Shown here: positions 17,054-25,555 of the stretch, piece by piece | How positions within the stretch are numbered: the first letter of the stretch is position 1 | How the letters are laid out: the number at the start of each line of letters is the position of its first letter | Assembly (NCBI GenBank): GCA_028280405.1 | Contig: JANQLW010000039.1 | Coordinates: 16,811-80,810 of the forward strand | Reading direction: 5' to 3' | DNA from: Bacteroidales bacterium | GTDB taxonomy: Bacteria; Bacteroidota; Bacteroidia; Bacteroidales; GCA-2711565 | DNA: 64,000 bases | Notes under the pieces: generated by a model | The model's database searches: none | What the model was told of the DNA's origin: nothing | What the model saw: the letters and a program-made list of their open reading frames with translations, nothing else | Program-made: the position numbers and the translations under genes

Positions 17054-18403
17054 ATGAATATTGAACAACTAAGGCATATTTACTTTCTGGGGATCGGAGG
17101 GATTGGTATGAGTGCTTTGGCACGTTATTTTAAAAGCCTGGGTGTTCATGTATCCGGATATGATAAAACCCCTACTCCTTTAACCAGTAAATTGCAGGAA
17201 GAAGGCATACAAATTCATTTTGAAGATCAACCTGATTTTATTCCCAGTGAAACGGAATTAGTTATTTATACTCCTGCCATCCCTACAGATTTAAATGAGT
17301 ATAAATACATAGTTGAGAATGAATATCCTTTAATGAAAAGGTCTCAGGCATTGGGAAAAATCACAAAAGGGAAATTTACAATTGCAGTAGCCGGTACCCA
17401 TGGTAAAACTACCATCTCTTCTATGATTGCTCATATCTTTAGAGTTGCCGGTGAGAAATCAACGGCTCTGATTGGAGGGATATTAAATCAATATAATACT
17501 AATTTTCTGGGTTTTGATGAAAGTGATGTATTTATCGTAGAAGCAGATGAGTTCGATCGCTCATTCCTGACTTTAGATCCGGATATTGCATTAATCAGTT
17601 CAATGGATGCCGATCATCTTGATATTTATGGTTCTGAAAATCATTTACTGGAATCTTTTGAAATGTTTGTAAAAAAGATAAGAGATGGAGGCCATCTTAT
17701 TCTAAAATCTGGTTTGAATTTAAAGACAGAAAGTGTTTTTAAGCAGCAATACTCATTGAATGAAAAAGCAAATTTTTATTGTAGTGATCTTAAAGTGAAT
17801 AATGGAAAGTATATTGTCTCTATAACTTATTTTAATGAAGTATTAGAGAATGTGTTAATATCTTATCCGGGAAAACATAATCTGGAAAATGCTTTAGGAG
17901 CTTTTGCAGTTGCAAAAGTTTATGGAATTAGTGATGATAAAATAATCCAGGCTTTAAAGTCTTATCCGGGTGTTAAAAGAAGGTTTGAGGAAATTTATAA
18001 ATCTGAGAAAATAACCTATATTGATGATTATGCTCATCATCCTGAGGAATTGAAAGCTTGTATTAATTCGGTAAAAGAATTATATCCGGATAAAAAAATT
18101 AGTGGAATTTTCCAGCCTCATTTATATTCCAGAACCAGAGATTTTGCAGATGAATTTGCCAGGAGCCTTGAGTTGTTGGATGAAGTTATAGTTATGGATA
18201 TTTATCCTGCCAGAGAACTTCCCATTGAAGGGATAAATGCTAAATTCCTTTTAGATAAGATAAATCATTTTAGAAAATTTCATATGTCGGATGATGAAGT
18301 GCTTGACTATGTCAAAAGCTTTAAATCCGGTGTATTGCTGAGTTTGGGAGCCGGAGACATTGATAAACTTGTTCAACCAATAAAAGAGATTTTAAAAGCT
18401 TAA
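17054..18403 (+). CDS. murC: UDP-MurNAc:L-alanine ligase
   Basis: A 449-residue Mur ligase with the N-terminal G-I-G-G-I-G-M-S at about 13-20, the ATP loop G-T-H-G-K-T-T at 114-120, E-A-D-E-F-D-R-S near 165 and the C-terminal D-D-Y-A-H-H-P. It adds the first L-Ala of the stem peptide. Its stop overlaps the ftsQ start by one base (TAATG). murB and ddl are absent from this cluster. Confidence 0.95.
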   Translation: MNIEQLRHIYFLGIGGIGMSALARYFKSLGVHVSGYDKTPTPLTSKLQEEGIQIHFEDQPDFIPSETELVIYTPAIPTDLNEYKYIVENEYPLMKRSQALGKITKGKFTIAVAGTHGKTTISSMIAHIFRVAGEKSTALIGGILNQYNTNFLGFDESDVFIVEADEFDRSFLTLDPDIALISSMDADHLDIYGSENHLLESFEMFVKKIRDGGHLILKSGLNLKTESVFKQQYSLNEKANFYCSDLKVNNGKYIVSITYFNEVLENVLISYPGKHNLENALGAFAVAKVYGISDDKIIQALKSYPGVKRRFEEIYKSEKITYIDDYAHHPEELKACINSVKELYPDKKISGIFQPHLYSRTRDFADEFARSLELLDEVIVMDIYPARELPIEGINAKFLLDKINHFRKFHMSDDEVLDYVKSFKSGVLLSLGAGDIDKLVQPIKEILKA

Positions 18404-19179
18404 TGAAACGAATATTGAAAATATTAATATGGTGTGTCATAGTTATAAGTATAGCTGTTGCAGTATACTATGTTTCAACTAAGCAAAAGCAAGTTTTAAT
18501 ATCTGATCTTTCAATAGAAATTACTTATACCGGGCCGGATGTATTCCTGAAAAAACAAGAAATACAGGATATAATAGAAAAACAGACAGGCGGTCTATTT
18601 GAGCAAACGGTATCATCAATAAATGTTAAACAAATAGAAGAAGCTTTATTAAGCAATGCATATGTGAATACTGTGAATGTGTTTGTGGATATGAAAGGTA
18701 AAATGCAGGTTCTTATAGTCCAACGTCAACCTATTGCCAGGATTTATTCGGGCAAAGATAGTTTCTACATTGATGGCTATGGTAAATGTATGCCTTTAAG
18801 TGATCGTTATGTTTCCAGGGTAATGCTCATCAATGGTTTTATGCCAAGCTATACATACGAAAAATTAAGGGATGTAGATATTGTTAATATTGAAGGGAAA
18901 AATGTATTAAAAGATATCTTTTATTTAGCTAATTTTATTAACCGGAATAAATTCCTGAAAGCACTTTCTGAGCAAGTCTATGTAAATAGTAATAAGGAAT
19001 TTGAAATTGTTCCTAAAATTGGGAAGCAAATTATTTTAGTCGGAGATACCTCAAATTTGGAACAGAAATTCCAAAAGCTTGAGCTATTCTATAAACATGG
19101 AATTAAACAAAGTGGCTGGGATAAATATAAATCGATAAATCTGAAATTTAATAATCAAATTGTCTGTACAAAAATTTAA
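18403..19179 (+). CDS. ftsQ: Cell division protein FtsQ/DivIB-like
   Basis: A 258-residue bitopic protein with a short cytoplasmic tail, one membrane segment at about 5-25, then a POTRA-like region (L-S-I-E-I-T-Y-T-G through I-I-E-K-Q-T-G) and an FtsQ-type beta domain (V-L-I-V-Q-R-Q-P-I-A-R-I, then F-Y-I-D-G-Y-G-K-C-M-P-L). It links early and late divisome components. Position between murC and ftsA supports the call, since FtsQ sequences are poorly conserved in this phylum. Confidence 0.85.
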   Translation: MKRILKILIWCVIVISIAVAVYYVSTKQKQVLISDLSIEITYTGPDVFLKKQEIQDIIEKQTGGLFEQTVSSINVKQIEEALLSNAYVNTVNVFVDMKGKMQVLIVQRQPIARIYSGKDSFYIDGYGKCMPLSDRYVSRVMLINGFMPSYTYEKLRDVDIVNIEGKNVLKDIFYLANFINRNKFLKALSEQVYVNSNKEFEIVPKIGKQIILVGDTSNLEQKFQKLELFYKHGIKQSGWDKYKSINLKFNNQIVCTKI

Positions 19180-19183
19180 TCAT

Positions 19184-20479
19184 ATGGGAACCTCAGAAAT
19201 TATTGTTGGACTGGATATTGGAACTACTAAAATTGCTGCTATTGTAGGGCAAAAAAATGAGCACGGCAAAATTGAAATATTGGGCCATGGTAAAGCTGAA
19301 TCAATAGGAGTGAAGCGAGGTGTAGTTTCCAATATTGAAAATACCGTACAATCAATTGTTACTGCTGTAAATGATGCCAGTGAAAAGTCGGGTGTCGACA
19401 TAAAATATGTTAATGTTGGAATTGCCGGTCAGCATATAAAAAGCCTGCAGCATAGAGGAAATATTATCCGGGAAAACAGTGATGATGAAATAACCCAGGA
19501 AGATATTGAGTTTCTGAATAATAGCATGTACAACTTAAGTATGAGCCCGGGAGAAGAAATTATTGACGTCATTCCTCAAGATTATATTATTGATGACGAA
19601 CAGGGGGTTAAAGAACCTATAGGCATGTTGGGCAATTCGCTTGAAGCAAACTTTCATATTATCATCGGGCAGACAGCAGCAGCAAAAAATATTTATAAAT
19701 GTGTACGTAAAGCGGGATTGGAAGTAGTTGATTTAATCCTTGAACCCATTGCTTCCGCAGAATCAGTATTAAGTGAGGAAGAAAAAGAAGCAGGAGTTGT
19801 ATTAGTTGATATTGGTGGTGGTACAACAGATATTGCCATATTCCAGGATGGTATCATTCGTCATACAGCAGTCATTCCATTTGGAGGAGATATTATTACT
19901 GAGGATGTGAAAGAAGGATGTACAATTATTAAAAAGCATGCTGAAGAATTGAAGGTAAAATTTGGTTCTGCCCTGGCAAGCGAAAACAGAGATGAAGAAA
20001 TTGTAGCTATTCCTGGCTTAAGAGGGCGGCCACCAAAAGAAATTTCATTAAAAAACCTTGCCAGTATTATTCAGGCAAGAATGGAAGAAATTATAGAACA
20101 CATTTATTATGAGATCAGAAATTCAGGTTTTGAGAAGAAGTTAATTGCGGGTATTGTTTTAACTGGCGGAGGTTCCCAAATGAAACATATTGCACAATTA
20201 ACCGAATTCATAACCGGAATGGATACCCGTATTGGATACCCGAATGAACACCTTTCCAATGATGTAAATAAAGAAATGGCAAGCCCGATGTTCTCCACAG
20301 GGATTGGATTGGTAATAGAAGGAATTAACCGGTTTAAAAGAGAAAAGGACAGGGAAATGTTTGAGAAAGGTGAAAAAAGGAAATCTAAAATTAAAGGCAG
20401 AAAAGATAAAAAAGATCAGAAATCTACCAGTTTCCTGAAAAGTATACAGGACTGGTTCGAGAGAGATGCCATTGAGTAA
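19184..20479 (+). CDS. ftsA: Cell division protein FtsA
   Basis: An actin-fold ATPase of 431 residues: phosphate-1 loop G-L-D-I-G-T-T-K at about 9-16, D-I-G-G-G-T-T-D-I-A near 205 and T-G-G-G-S-Q near 330. The C-terminal 45 residues are very lysine-rich and end in a putative amphipathic helix (F-L-K-S-I-Q-D-W-F), the membrane-targeting sequence. It tethers FtsZ to the membrane. The frame is open from 19160, but the ATG at 19184 gives the normal N-terminus without overlapping ftsQ. Confidence 0.94.
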   Translation: MGTSEIIVGLDIGTTKIAAIVGQKNEHGKIEILGHGKAESIGVKRGVVSNIENTVQSIVTAVNDASEKSGVDIKYVNVGIAGQHIKSLQHRGNIIRENSDDEITQEDIEFLNNSMYNLSMSPGEEIIDVIPQDYIIDDEQGVKEPIGMLGNSLEANFHIIIGQTAAAKNIYKCVRKAGLEVVDLILEPIASAESVLSEEEKEAGVVLVDIGGGTTDIAIFQDGIIRHTAVIPFGGDIITEDVKEGCTIIKKHAEELKVKFGSALASENRDEEIVAIPGLRGRPPKEISLKNLASIIQARMEEIIEHIYYEIRNSGFEKKLIAGIVLTGGGSQMKHIAQLTEFITGMDTRIGYPNEHLSNDVNKEMASPMFSTGIGLVIEGINRFKREKDREMFEKGEKRKSKIKGRKDKKDQKSTSFLKSIQDWFERDAIE

Positions 20480-20572
20480 CACCCATTTTTAATTAACAAT
20501 TGATTTGTGGAAAAAAACAATAGTAAGGAGAAATAAACGGGCTTAAATAAATTAAATTTAGATAGACTAAAC

Positions 20573-22168
20573 ATGAGCGATATGATAACTTTTGATCTTC
20601 CTAAAAATCAATCATCTATTATTAAGGTTGTAGGTGTAGGCGGCGGCGGTAGCAATGCGGTAAGCCACATGTACAGTCAGGGAATCCGTGGGGTTGATTT
20701 TGTAATATGTAATACGGATGCCCAGGCAATGGAAATTAGTCCGATTCCAACCAAGATACAATTAGGTAAAAAAGGCCTTGGAGCAGGTTCGATCCCATCT
20801 GTTGGAAAGGAATCTGCACAAGAAAATATTGAGGATATCAGATCCATTCTTGAAAAGAATACCAAAATGCTGTTTATTACTGCCGGTATGGGTGGTGGTA
20901 CCGGTACAGGCGCTGCACCTGTTATTGCAGAAGTAGCAAAAGAACTCGGTATTCTTACAGTTGGTATTGTTACCATTCCATTTTCGTTTGAAGGAAGAAA
21001 ACGTAAAATGCAAGCTGAACAAGGGATTGATGAACTAAGAGCTCATGTTGATACTTTGTTGGTTGTGAGTAATGATAAGTTAAGAGAATTACATGGCGAC
21101 CTGAAACTGTCTCAGGCTTTCCATCAGGCTGACGATATACTGACGACTGCAGCAAAAGGTATTGCGGAAATCGTTACGGTAACCGGTTACATCAATGTGG
21201 ATTTTGAAGATGTGAAAACTGTAATGAAAGACAGTGGAAAAGCTATTATGGGTTCTGCTGTTTCCAGTGGTGAAACAAGAGCTTTGGATGCTGTTAAGGA
21301 AGCTATGGCATCACCATTACTGGATGATAATGATATTGCCGGAGCTAGTAATATTCTGCTTTATATCAGTTCGGGAGTAGAAGAAATTTCTATGGATGAG
21401 GTTACTGAAATTACCGACTATATTCAGGATGAAGCCGGACAGAATGCTGAAATTATTTGGGGTAATGGTACTGACGAAGCATTAGAGGATCAGATTGGAG
21501 TTACACTTATTGCTACAGGTTTCGATTCCAAAAAGAAAGTTGGAGAAATCGATCGTGAAAATCTGATTATTCATTCGTTAAATGAGGAAGTTCCTGAAAA
21601 ACCTGTTGCTAAAAAAGAAACAGATAAGAAAACGGTGGAAGAAATAGAGCTTATCAGAGAAGAAAAACCTCAGAAAATTACTCAGGAACAAGAAGTAAAA
21701 TCAGAAACAGATTCAAATAAAAAAAAGGAACAAAGAACCATCATCTTTGATTTAAATGGCCCGGGCCCGGATGAAAGTAAAGATGGCATTCAACGAATTT
21801 CAATGGACGATCCTGCTTTAATGAGTCAGCCTGCTGAACCAAAAGTTAAGAGTGATGCCCCGGAATTTACAGTTCCTCCTGTGCCAGATACTACTCCTAA
21901 TGTGGAGGAAGATGACAACTCAAAAAGGATAGAAAAGCATGCAAAAGCAAGAGTGCAAAAATTGAAAGATTTAAGCGTTAAACTAAAATCTCCGGTTGAT
22001 CTGGAAAATATGGAAAAAGTTCCTGCTTATATGCGCCGAAAGGTTGAATTAAATGATACACCTGCCTCCAATGAATCCGGAGTTTCCAAGTTTACTTTAT
22101 CTGACGATAAGAATGAAGGAACAACTTTAAGAGAGAATAATTCCTTCTTGCATGAAAATGTTGATTAA
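20573..22168 (+). CDS. ftsZ: Cell division GTPase FtsZ
   Basis: The 531-residue protein has the tubulin signature G-G-G-T-G-T-G at 107-113 and the nucleotide loop G-V-G-G-G-G-S-N at 21-28. After the globular part (about 1-320) comes a long charged linker. Near residue 480 is K-V-P-A-Y-M-R-R-K, the counterpart of the conserved C-terminal peptide that binds FtsA, but here it is followed by about 40 more residues. The tail makes it longer than the 383-residue E. coli protein, as in other Bacteroidota. A 93-base gap after ftsA may hold a separate ftsZ promoter. Confidence 0.95.
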   Translation: MSDMITFDLPKNQSSIIKVVGVGGGGSNAVSHMYSQGIRGVDFVICNTDAQAMEISPIPTKIQLGKKGLGAGSIPSVGKESAQENIEDIRSILEKNTKMLFITAGMGGGTGTGAAPVIAEVAKELGILTVGIVTIPFSFEGRKRKMQAEQGIDELRAHVDTLLVVSNDKLRELHGDLKLSQAFHQADDILTTAAKGIAEIVTVTGYINVDFEDVKTVMKDSGKAIMGSAVSSGETRALDAVKEAMASPLLDDNDIAGASNILLYISSGVEEISMDEVTEITDYIQDEAGQNAEIIWGNGTDEALEDQIGVTLIATGFDSKKKVGEIDRENLIIHSLNEEVPEKPVAKKETDKKTVEEIELIREEKPQKITQEQEVKSETDSNKKKEQRTIIFDLNGPGPDESKDGIQRISMDDPALMSQPAEPKVKSDAPEFTVPPVPDTTPNVEEDDNSKRIEKHAKARVQKLKDLSVKLKSPVDLENMEKVPAYMRRKVELNDTPASNESGVSKFTLSDDKNEGTTLRENNSFLHENVD

Positions 22169-22183
22169 TAAAAAATCAAAGTC

Positions 22184-22636
22184 ATGAGTTTAGAAATAAC
22201 GATAAACAATGATATAAAGGATGCTATGCGTAATAAGGATTCCAAAAAGTTGGAAGCTTTAAGAGCAATTAAGGCATCACTTCTATTAGCTAAAACAGGT
22301 AAGGATGTAAGTTCGGGTGAAATTCCTGCCGAGGTTGAAATTTCCTTATTGAAAAGATTGGTAAAACAACGTAAGGAAGCTGCTGCTATTTTTATTGAGA
22401 ATGGAAAACAGGATATGGCTGATGAAGAGCTTTATCAATCCGGTATTATTGAAAAATACCTTCCTGAACAAATGGATGAGAAAGAGATTGAAAAGGTCGT
22501 TAGCGAAGCTATAAGTACTTTGGGAGCAAGTTCCATGAAAGATATGGGTAAGGTTATGGGAACCGTTACGAAGCAACTTGCCGGAAAAGCGGATAATAAA
22601 TTGATTTCAGATATTGTTAAAAAGCAATTGAGTTAG
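22184..22636 (+). CDS. GatB/YqeY domain protein
   Basis: A 150-residue all-helical protein with the YqeY pattern: I-K-D-A-M-R-N-K-D near the start, L-R-A-I-K-A-S, L-L-K-R-L-V-K-Q-R-K-E-A, Y-L-P-E-Q-M and M-G-K-V-M-G. The domain is homologous to the tRNA-binding tail of the GatB amidotransferase subunit, but the role of the stand-alone protein is unclear. It ends the dcw operon, 15 bases after ftsZ, and is followed by a terminator. Confidence 0.9.
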   Translation: MSLEITINNDIKDAMRNKDSKKLEALRAIKASLLLAKTGKDVSSGEIPAEVEISLLKRLVKQRKEAAAIFIENGKQDMADEELYQSGIIEKYLPEQMDEKEIEKVVSEAISTLGASSMKDMGKVMGTVTKQLAGKADNKLISDIVKKQLS

Positions 22637-22666
22637 TTGCTTGACGATAATTTAGTATAGGCCAGG

Positions 22667-22700
22667 AGGCTGCTTCAGTAATGAAGCAGCCTTAATTTTT
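22667..22700 (+). terminator. Rho-independent terminator of the dcw cluster
   Basis: AGGCTGCTTCA at 22667-22677 is perfectly inverted at 22682-22692 around a four-base loop and followed by a T-rich run. Confidence 0.85.
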
Positions 22701-22850
22701 TACAAATTGTCGTTAAAAATTTGAGTAGTTATTCAGTTCAGGCAATCATTCTAGTAATTGGGGTAATGGGCAAGCTAAATTTTATAATATATGGTAAAAA
22801 AAAGGCCGTCTTTTATGTTAAGGCAGTATCCATAAAAAACTGTGTAAACA

Positions 22851-22966
22851 AAAAAAAGAGTGGCCTTTTCGGATCACTCTTTTCAAATTACCTTTAAATA
22901 TTATTCTTAGTTGCTTGCTAACATTAAGCGGGCGAAAGAAGTAACAGCTAAATCTTTTTCTTCTAT
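22851..22966 (-). pseudogene. Orphan copy of the 3' end of tsf (last ~19 codons plus terminator)
   Basis: Reading the minus strand from 22966 gives I-E-E-K-D-L-A-V-T-S-F-A-R-L-M-L-A-S-N and a stop at 22907-22909. The intact EF-Ts gene ends D-K-D-L-T-V-T-S-F-A-R-L-M-L-A-S-N. Among the last eleven codons the protein is identical, while four codons differ by third-position changes, so the copy diverged under coding constraint. The hairpin with GAGTG/CACTC arms and flanking A-run at 22851-22884 also matches the one behind tsf at 25501-25533, at almost the same distance from the stop. An in-frame stop precedes the fragment on the minus strand. Confidence 0.8.
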
Positions 22967-22973
22967 TCAAAGT

Positions 22974-23840
22974 TTAATCTTTTTTTCTAATCTTAATGCC
23001 TCTTAAATTTTCTTCCCGATTGATCCTTATAAGCTCATTAGGGTGTTCTACTCTTAGTAATTCTCCCTTATATTGAATGTAGATATCGTGTTCTGAAGTG
23101 GGTTCAAAATCCTTAAATATCCATCTGATTTCTTTGGTTTTTTTATTCAGTCTAGCTTTTTGGGGCACCATCTTTTCTATGCTGTCCGGTTCAATATCAA
23201 TTAAGGAAACGATGATTTCTGCATGCCCGATCTTACCTTCCCAACCACTGCCTGTATTTAATAGATATTTTATAAACCGGCTACGGCTTAAATCTTTGTT
23301 CTTAATCTCTCCGTTGGGTATCATATACACCACTTTAATGATTTTGGATTCCCCTTTTTTAAAAGATGTTTTCCAATAGTACCAGGGTTTTTTGTCTTCC
23401 TCCTTATAACTTTCATGTGATCCGGCAAAAATCATAGCACTTGTTTTAGGTTTGTTTTTCAAGTGCTTTAATTCTTCCGGTATATAAATTTCGTAGTCGG
23501 GAATTTTTATTCCATCTACATAAATCGAAAATCGTTTCTTATCTGTAGGAAAATAAATATCCTCAATTAAATGGTAGAAATTCATAATTGGAAATCCAAT
23601 CGGCATATTAATTGAATCCCCTTCGTTTTTCATATAGAAACTACATTCCACAAGAGAATGATGTTTATATATATTGATAAGGACAATTTCTTTCTCCATT
23701 CGGATATTACATTCTTTTACAGGTATGATGCCCTTTATAACTCTTGGGTTCGGAGAAATATCGGCAAAACATGCTATTTTTAAGAATAAGCATAAAAATA
23801 CCAGTATAAATAATTCTTTTTTATTTTGTGATGTTTTCAT
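22974..23840 (-). CDS. Secreted protein, DUF4424-like
   Basis: A 288-residue protein with a signal peptide (basic start, hydrophobic 9-24, cleavage near A-C-F-A-D). The segments W-Y-Y-W-K-T-S-F-K-K-G-E, V-V-Y-M-I-P-N-G and Y-L-L-N-T-G-S-G-W-E-G-K-I-G recall the beta-rich DUF4424 domain, whose function is unknown. It is probably periplasmic or exported. It is the last of three minus-strand genes in an AT-rich island bounded by two tsf 3' ends and ends only eight bases from the orphan tsf fragment. I am unsure of the family assignment. Confidence 0.6.
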   Translation of the reverse strand: MKTSQNKKELFILVFLCLFLKIACFADISPNPRVIKGIIPVKECNIRMEKEIVLINIYKHHSLVECSFYMKNEGDSINMPIGFPIMNFYHLIEDIYFPTDKKRFSIYVDGIKIPDYEIYIPEELKHLKNKPKTSAMIFAGSHESYKEEDKKPWYYWKTSFKKGESKIIKVVYMIPNGEIKNKDLSRSRFIKYLLNTGSGWEGKIGHAEIIVSLIDIEPDSIEKMVPQKARLNKKTKEIRWIFKDFEPTSEHDIYIQYKGELLRVEHPNELIRINREENLRGIKIRKKD

Positions 23841-23938
23841 GTTGATGATATTTTTAATTTAAGATTAAATTTAAAAAGGGGAGTATATTTATAACACAAT
23901 GAATTGTTTTATTTGGGTGACTAAAAAAATAAGCTTCT

Positions 23939-24691
23939 TTATTGATTATTCTCTTTTTGTATGATTTTTTTTATTTCTTTTCGCTCTTTCATGTAATACA
24001 TCTTTTCTCGCTTAACTTCATTGAGCAAAATATTTTTATCAATTGTTTGAATATCTTCTTTTATTTTAATACCTCTTTTTTTGTTATTATAATTTTCTTT
24101 TGAAATAGGAAATTTCCTTTCTAAATCAAGTCCGTTTTTGTTTCCACTTCCAAAAACCAACCTCCCATTGAGCATGAATGCCATCAGATTATTGCTACAT
24201 CTGTTTTTATGATATTCTATTAAGTCAATAAGGTTAAACATATACTCTGGACGAGTAGTGCGCCAACCCCAGATTCCATTTTTAAGTTTTTTACATCCAA
24301 ATAGCCTGTTAGTTCTTGTTTGCTTTCATCTTTATATGATAATATAATTAGAAAGTTAGGGTCAAATACAAATAGTTTACTAATATCTAATTTAGAAATA
24401 TCCTTTTGATTTTTGATTAGTGTTGAGTCAACTCGATTAAAAAAAATAAAATTAAGCTTAGATCTGTCAATTTTACCATTAATTATACTAAGAATTGGGT
24501 GATAATTTTTATCTAAAAGATTTTTATAATTCTGTTTATGATAGAGCATTCCATTTAGACATTCCGAAATAACTTCTTCCTTGATTGGATCACAAGATTT
24601 TAAGAATGAATTTGATGTAATTTTGGCATCTTTATTTGCACGCGTAAATAAATAAAATCAGTGATATTAATATATAAAAATTCTTTTTCAT
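23939..24691 (-). pseudogene. Lipoprotein gene with two single-base frameshifts
   Basis: An ATG at 24691 opens a lipoprotein signal (M-K-K-N-F-Y-I-L-I-S-L-I-L-F-I-Y-A-C) that stops two codons after the Cys. Removing one A from the AAA just after the Cys codon continues the frame as C-N-K-D-A-K-I-T-S-N-S-F into an open stretch to about 24270. Near 24280 the frame then loses sense; adding one A to an A-run gives L-K-N-G-I-W-G-W-R-T-T-R-P-E-Y and joins a third open stretch ending at 23939. The repaired product is about 250 residues with no family I recognise. Both lesions lie in A-runs, so they may be sequencing errors or true decay. Confidence 0.65.
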
Positions 24692-24716
24692 AATCCGTGT
24701 TTTAAATTTAAGTTAT

Positions 24717-25187
24717 TTAATTTGTAAATACTAAGCCTGGAGCTTGTGATGGAGTCCAAAAGGTAACAGGACCCAAATCAGGGCAATTTGCATAAATACA
24801 ATCTGTATTTTGGTCGTAACCACAGGCTGCAACTGCATGAGTACCACCTGTATAAAAGCTACTCCATAAAACCATTGGATATAATGAAATATTATAAAAG
24901 CTGTCGGTACCAATTAGCGACATGCAGGTATAACCAAATGCTCCAGCTGATGCCATTCCTTCAGATAAGGTTACTCCAATATCTATGGGATTAGATGTGT
25001 TTTGCGCTATTTGAGCTGAAGCTCTAGCATAAGATGGATTTCCTATACACATTGCCAATGAAAAATGATGACACCAAGCTTGATAGCCATAATGTCCTTG
25101 AATGAATGAAGGAATGCTAACGGTAAAACTGTTTAGAAAAATAAAAGTTAGACTTGCAAAAAGTAATAAGATAATTTTTTCCCTCAT
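24717..25187 (-). CDS. Secreted papain-like cysteine peptidase, minimal form
   Basis: A 156-residue protein with a signal peptide (about 1-22). After it comes Y-Q-A-W-C-H-H-F-S-L-A-M with a candidate nucleophile Cys39, then G-G-T-H-A-V-A-A-C-G-Y-D with His117 and I-Y-A-N-C-P-D-L-G with Asn134. The Cys-His-Asn order and spacing match the papain fold (C39/C70-like families), where Q-x-W-C and H-A-V-x-x-x-G-Y-D are usual. There is no propeptide. Five further cysteines could form disulfides. The natural substrate is unknown. It lies upstream of the frameshifted lipoprotein gene, 25 bases apart, in the tsf-bounded island. Confidence 0.6.
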   Translation of the reverse strand: MREKIILLLFASLTFIFLNSFTVSIPSFIQGHYGYQAWCHHFSLAMCIGNPSYARASAQIAQNTSNPIDIGVTLSEGMASAGAFGYTCMSLIGTDSFYNISLYPMVLWSSFYTGGTHAVAACGYDQNTDCIYANCPDLGPVTFWTPSQAPGLVFTN

Positions 25188-25500
25188 AATAAAAAATTTT
25201 AATAATTAATAAGTTGACAATTTATTCTAAATATGTTATATATTAGAACACTTCAAAAAGACATTTTTAATAAAAAAAAGTTGAAAGTAATATCCTTTTC
25301 ATAAAATGAAGTTTTGTTTATAAAATTGAGGCATACATTTATAAGACAATTAACTATGAAAAGGGGGTGGTAAATAAAAAATAAAGTCACTATAATCGAT
25401 CATTCTTAATTGTTTTAAGCTGTAATTCTTTTAATTTTTCTTTCTTGTCTTGTTATTTTAAGCTTATTTACATACAACACTTTAAATATGAAATTAGGAT
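25188..25500. other. Gene-free AT-rich gap at the right end of the island
   Basis: About 310 bases of very AT-rich sequence between the papain-like gene and the tsf terminator. I find no convincing ORF, RNA gene or strong promoter match in it. Confidence 0.6.
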
Positions 25501-25533
25501 AAAAAAAGAGTGACCCATATGGATCACTCTTTC
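25501..25533 (-). terminator. Terminator of the rplM-rpsI-rpsB-tsf operon
   Basis: AAAGAGTGA and TCACTCTTT flank a short loop; on the minus strand the hairpin ends in a T-run. A diverged copy stands at 22851-22884. Confidence 0.8.
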
Positions 25534-25555
25534 AAGATATCATTAATTGTTATTC

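Larger units (their letters stand above)
22637..22973. other. Gene-free gap after yqeY
   Basis: It holds the dcw terminator, about 150 AT-rich bases in which I see nothing, and then a degenerate copy of the tsf 3' end with its terminator at 22851-22966. Confidence 0.7.

Noticed and set aside
20480..20572. Possible RNA gene between ftsA and ftsZ
   Set aside because: The gap is AT-rich without a stable stem or conserved motif; at most it holds a promoter.
22974..25187. Defence island (toxin-antitoxin or anti-phage) reading of the tsf-bounded genes
   Set aside because: All three products carry export signals and none has a nuclease, NTPase or antitoxin motif, so I do not support a defence role.
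25188..25500. Origin or attachment site in the gap before tsf
   Set aside because: I found no DnaA-box cluster, iterons or core repeat beyond the tsf 3' duplication itself.
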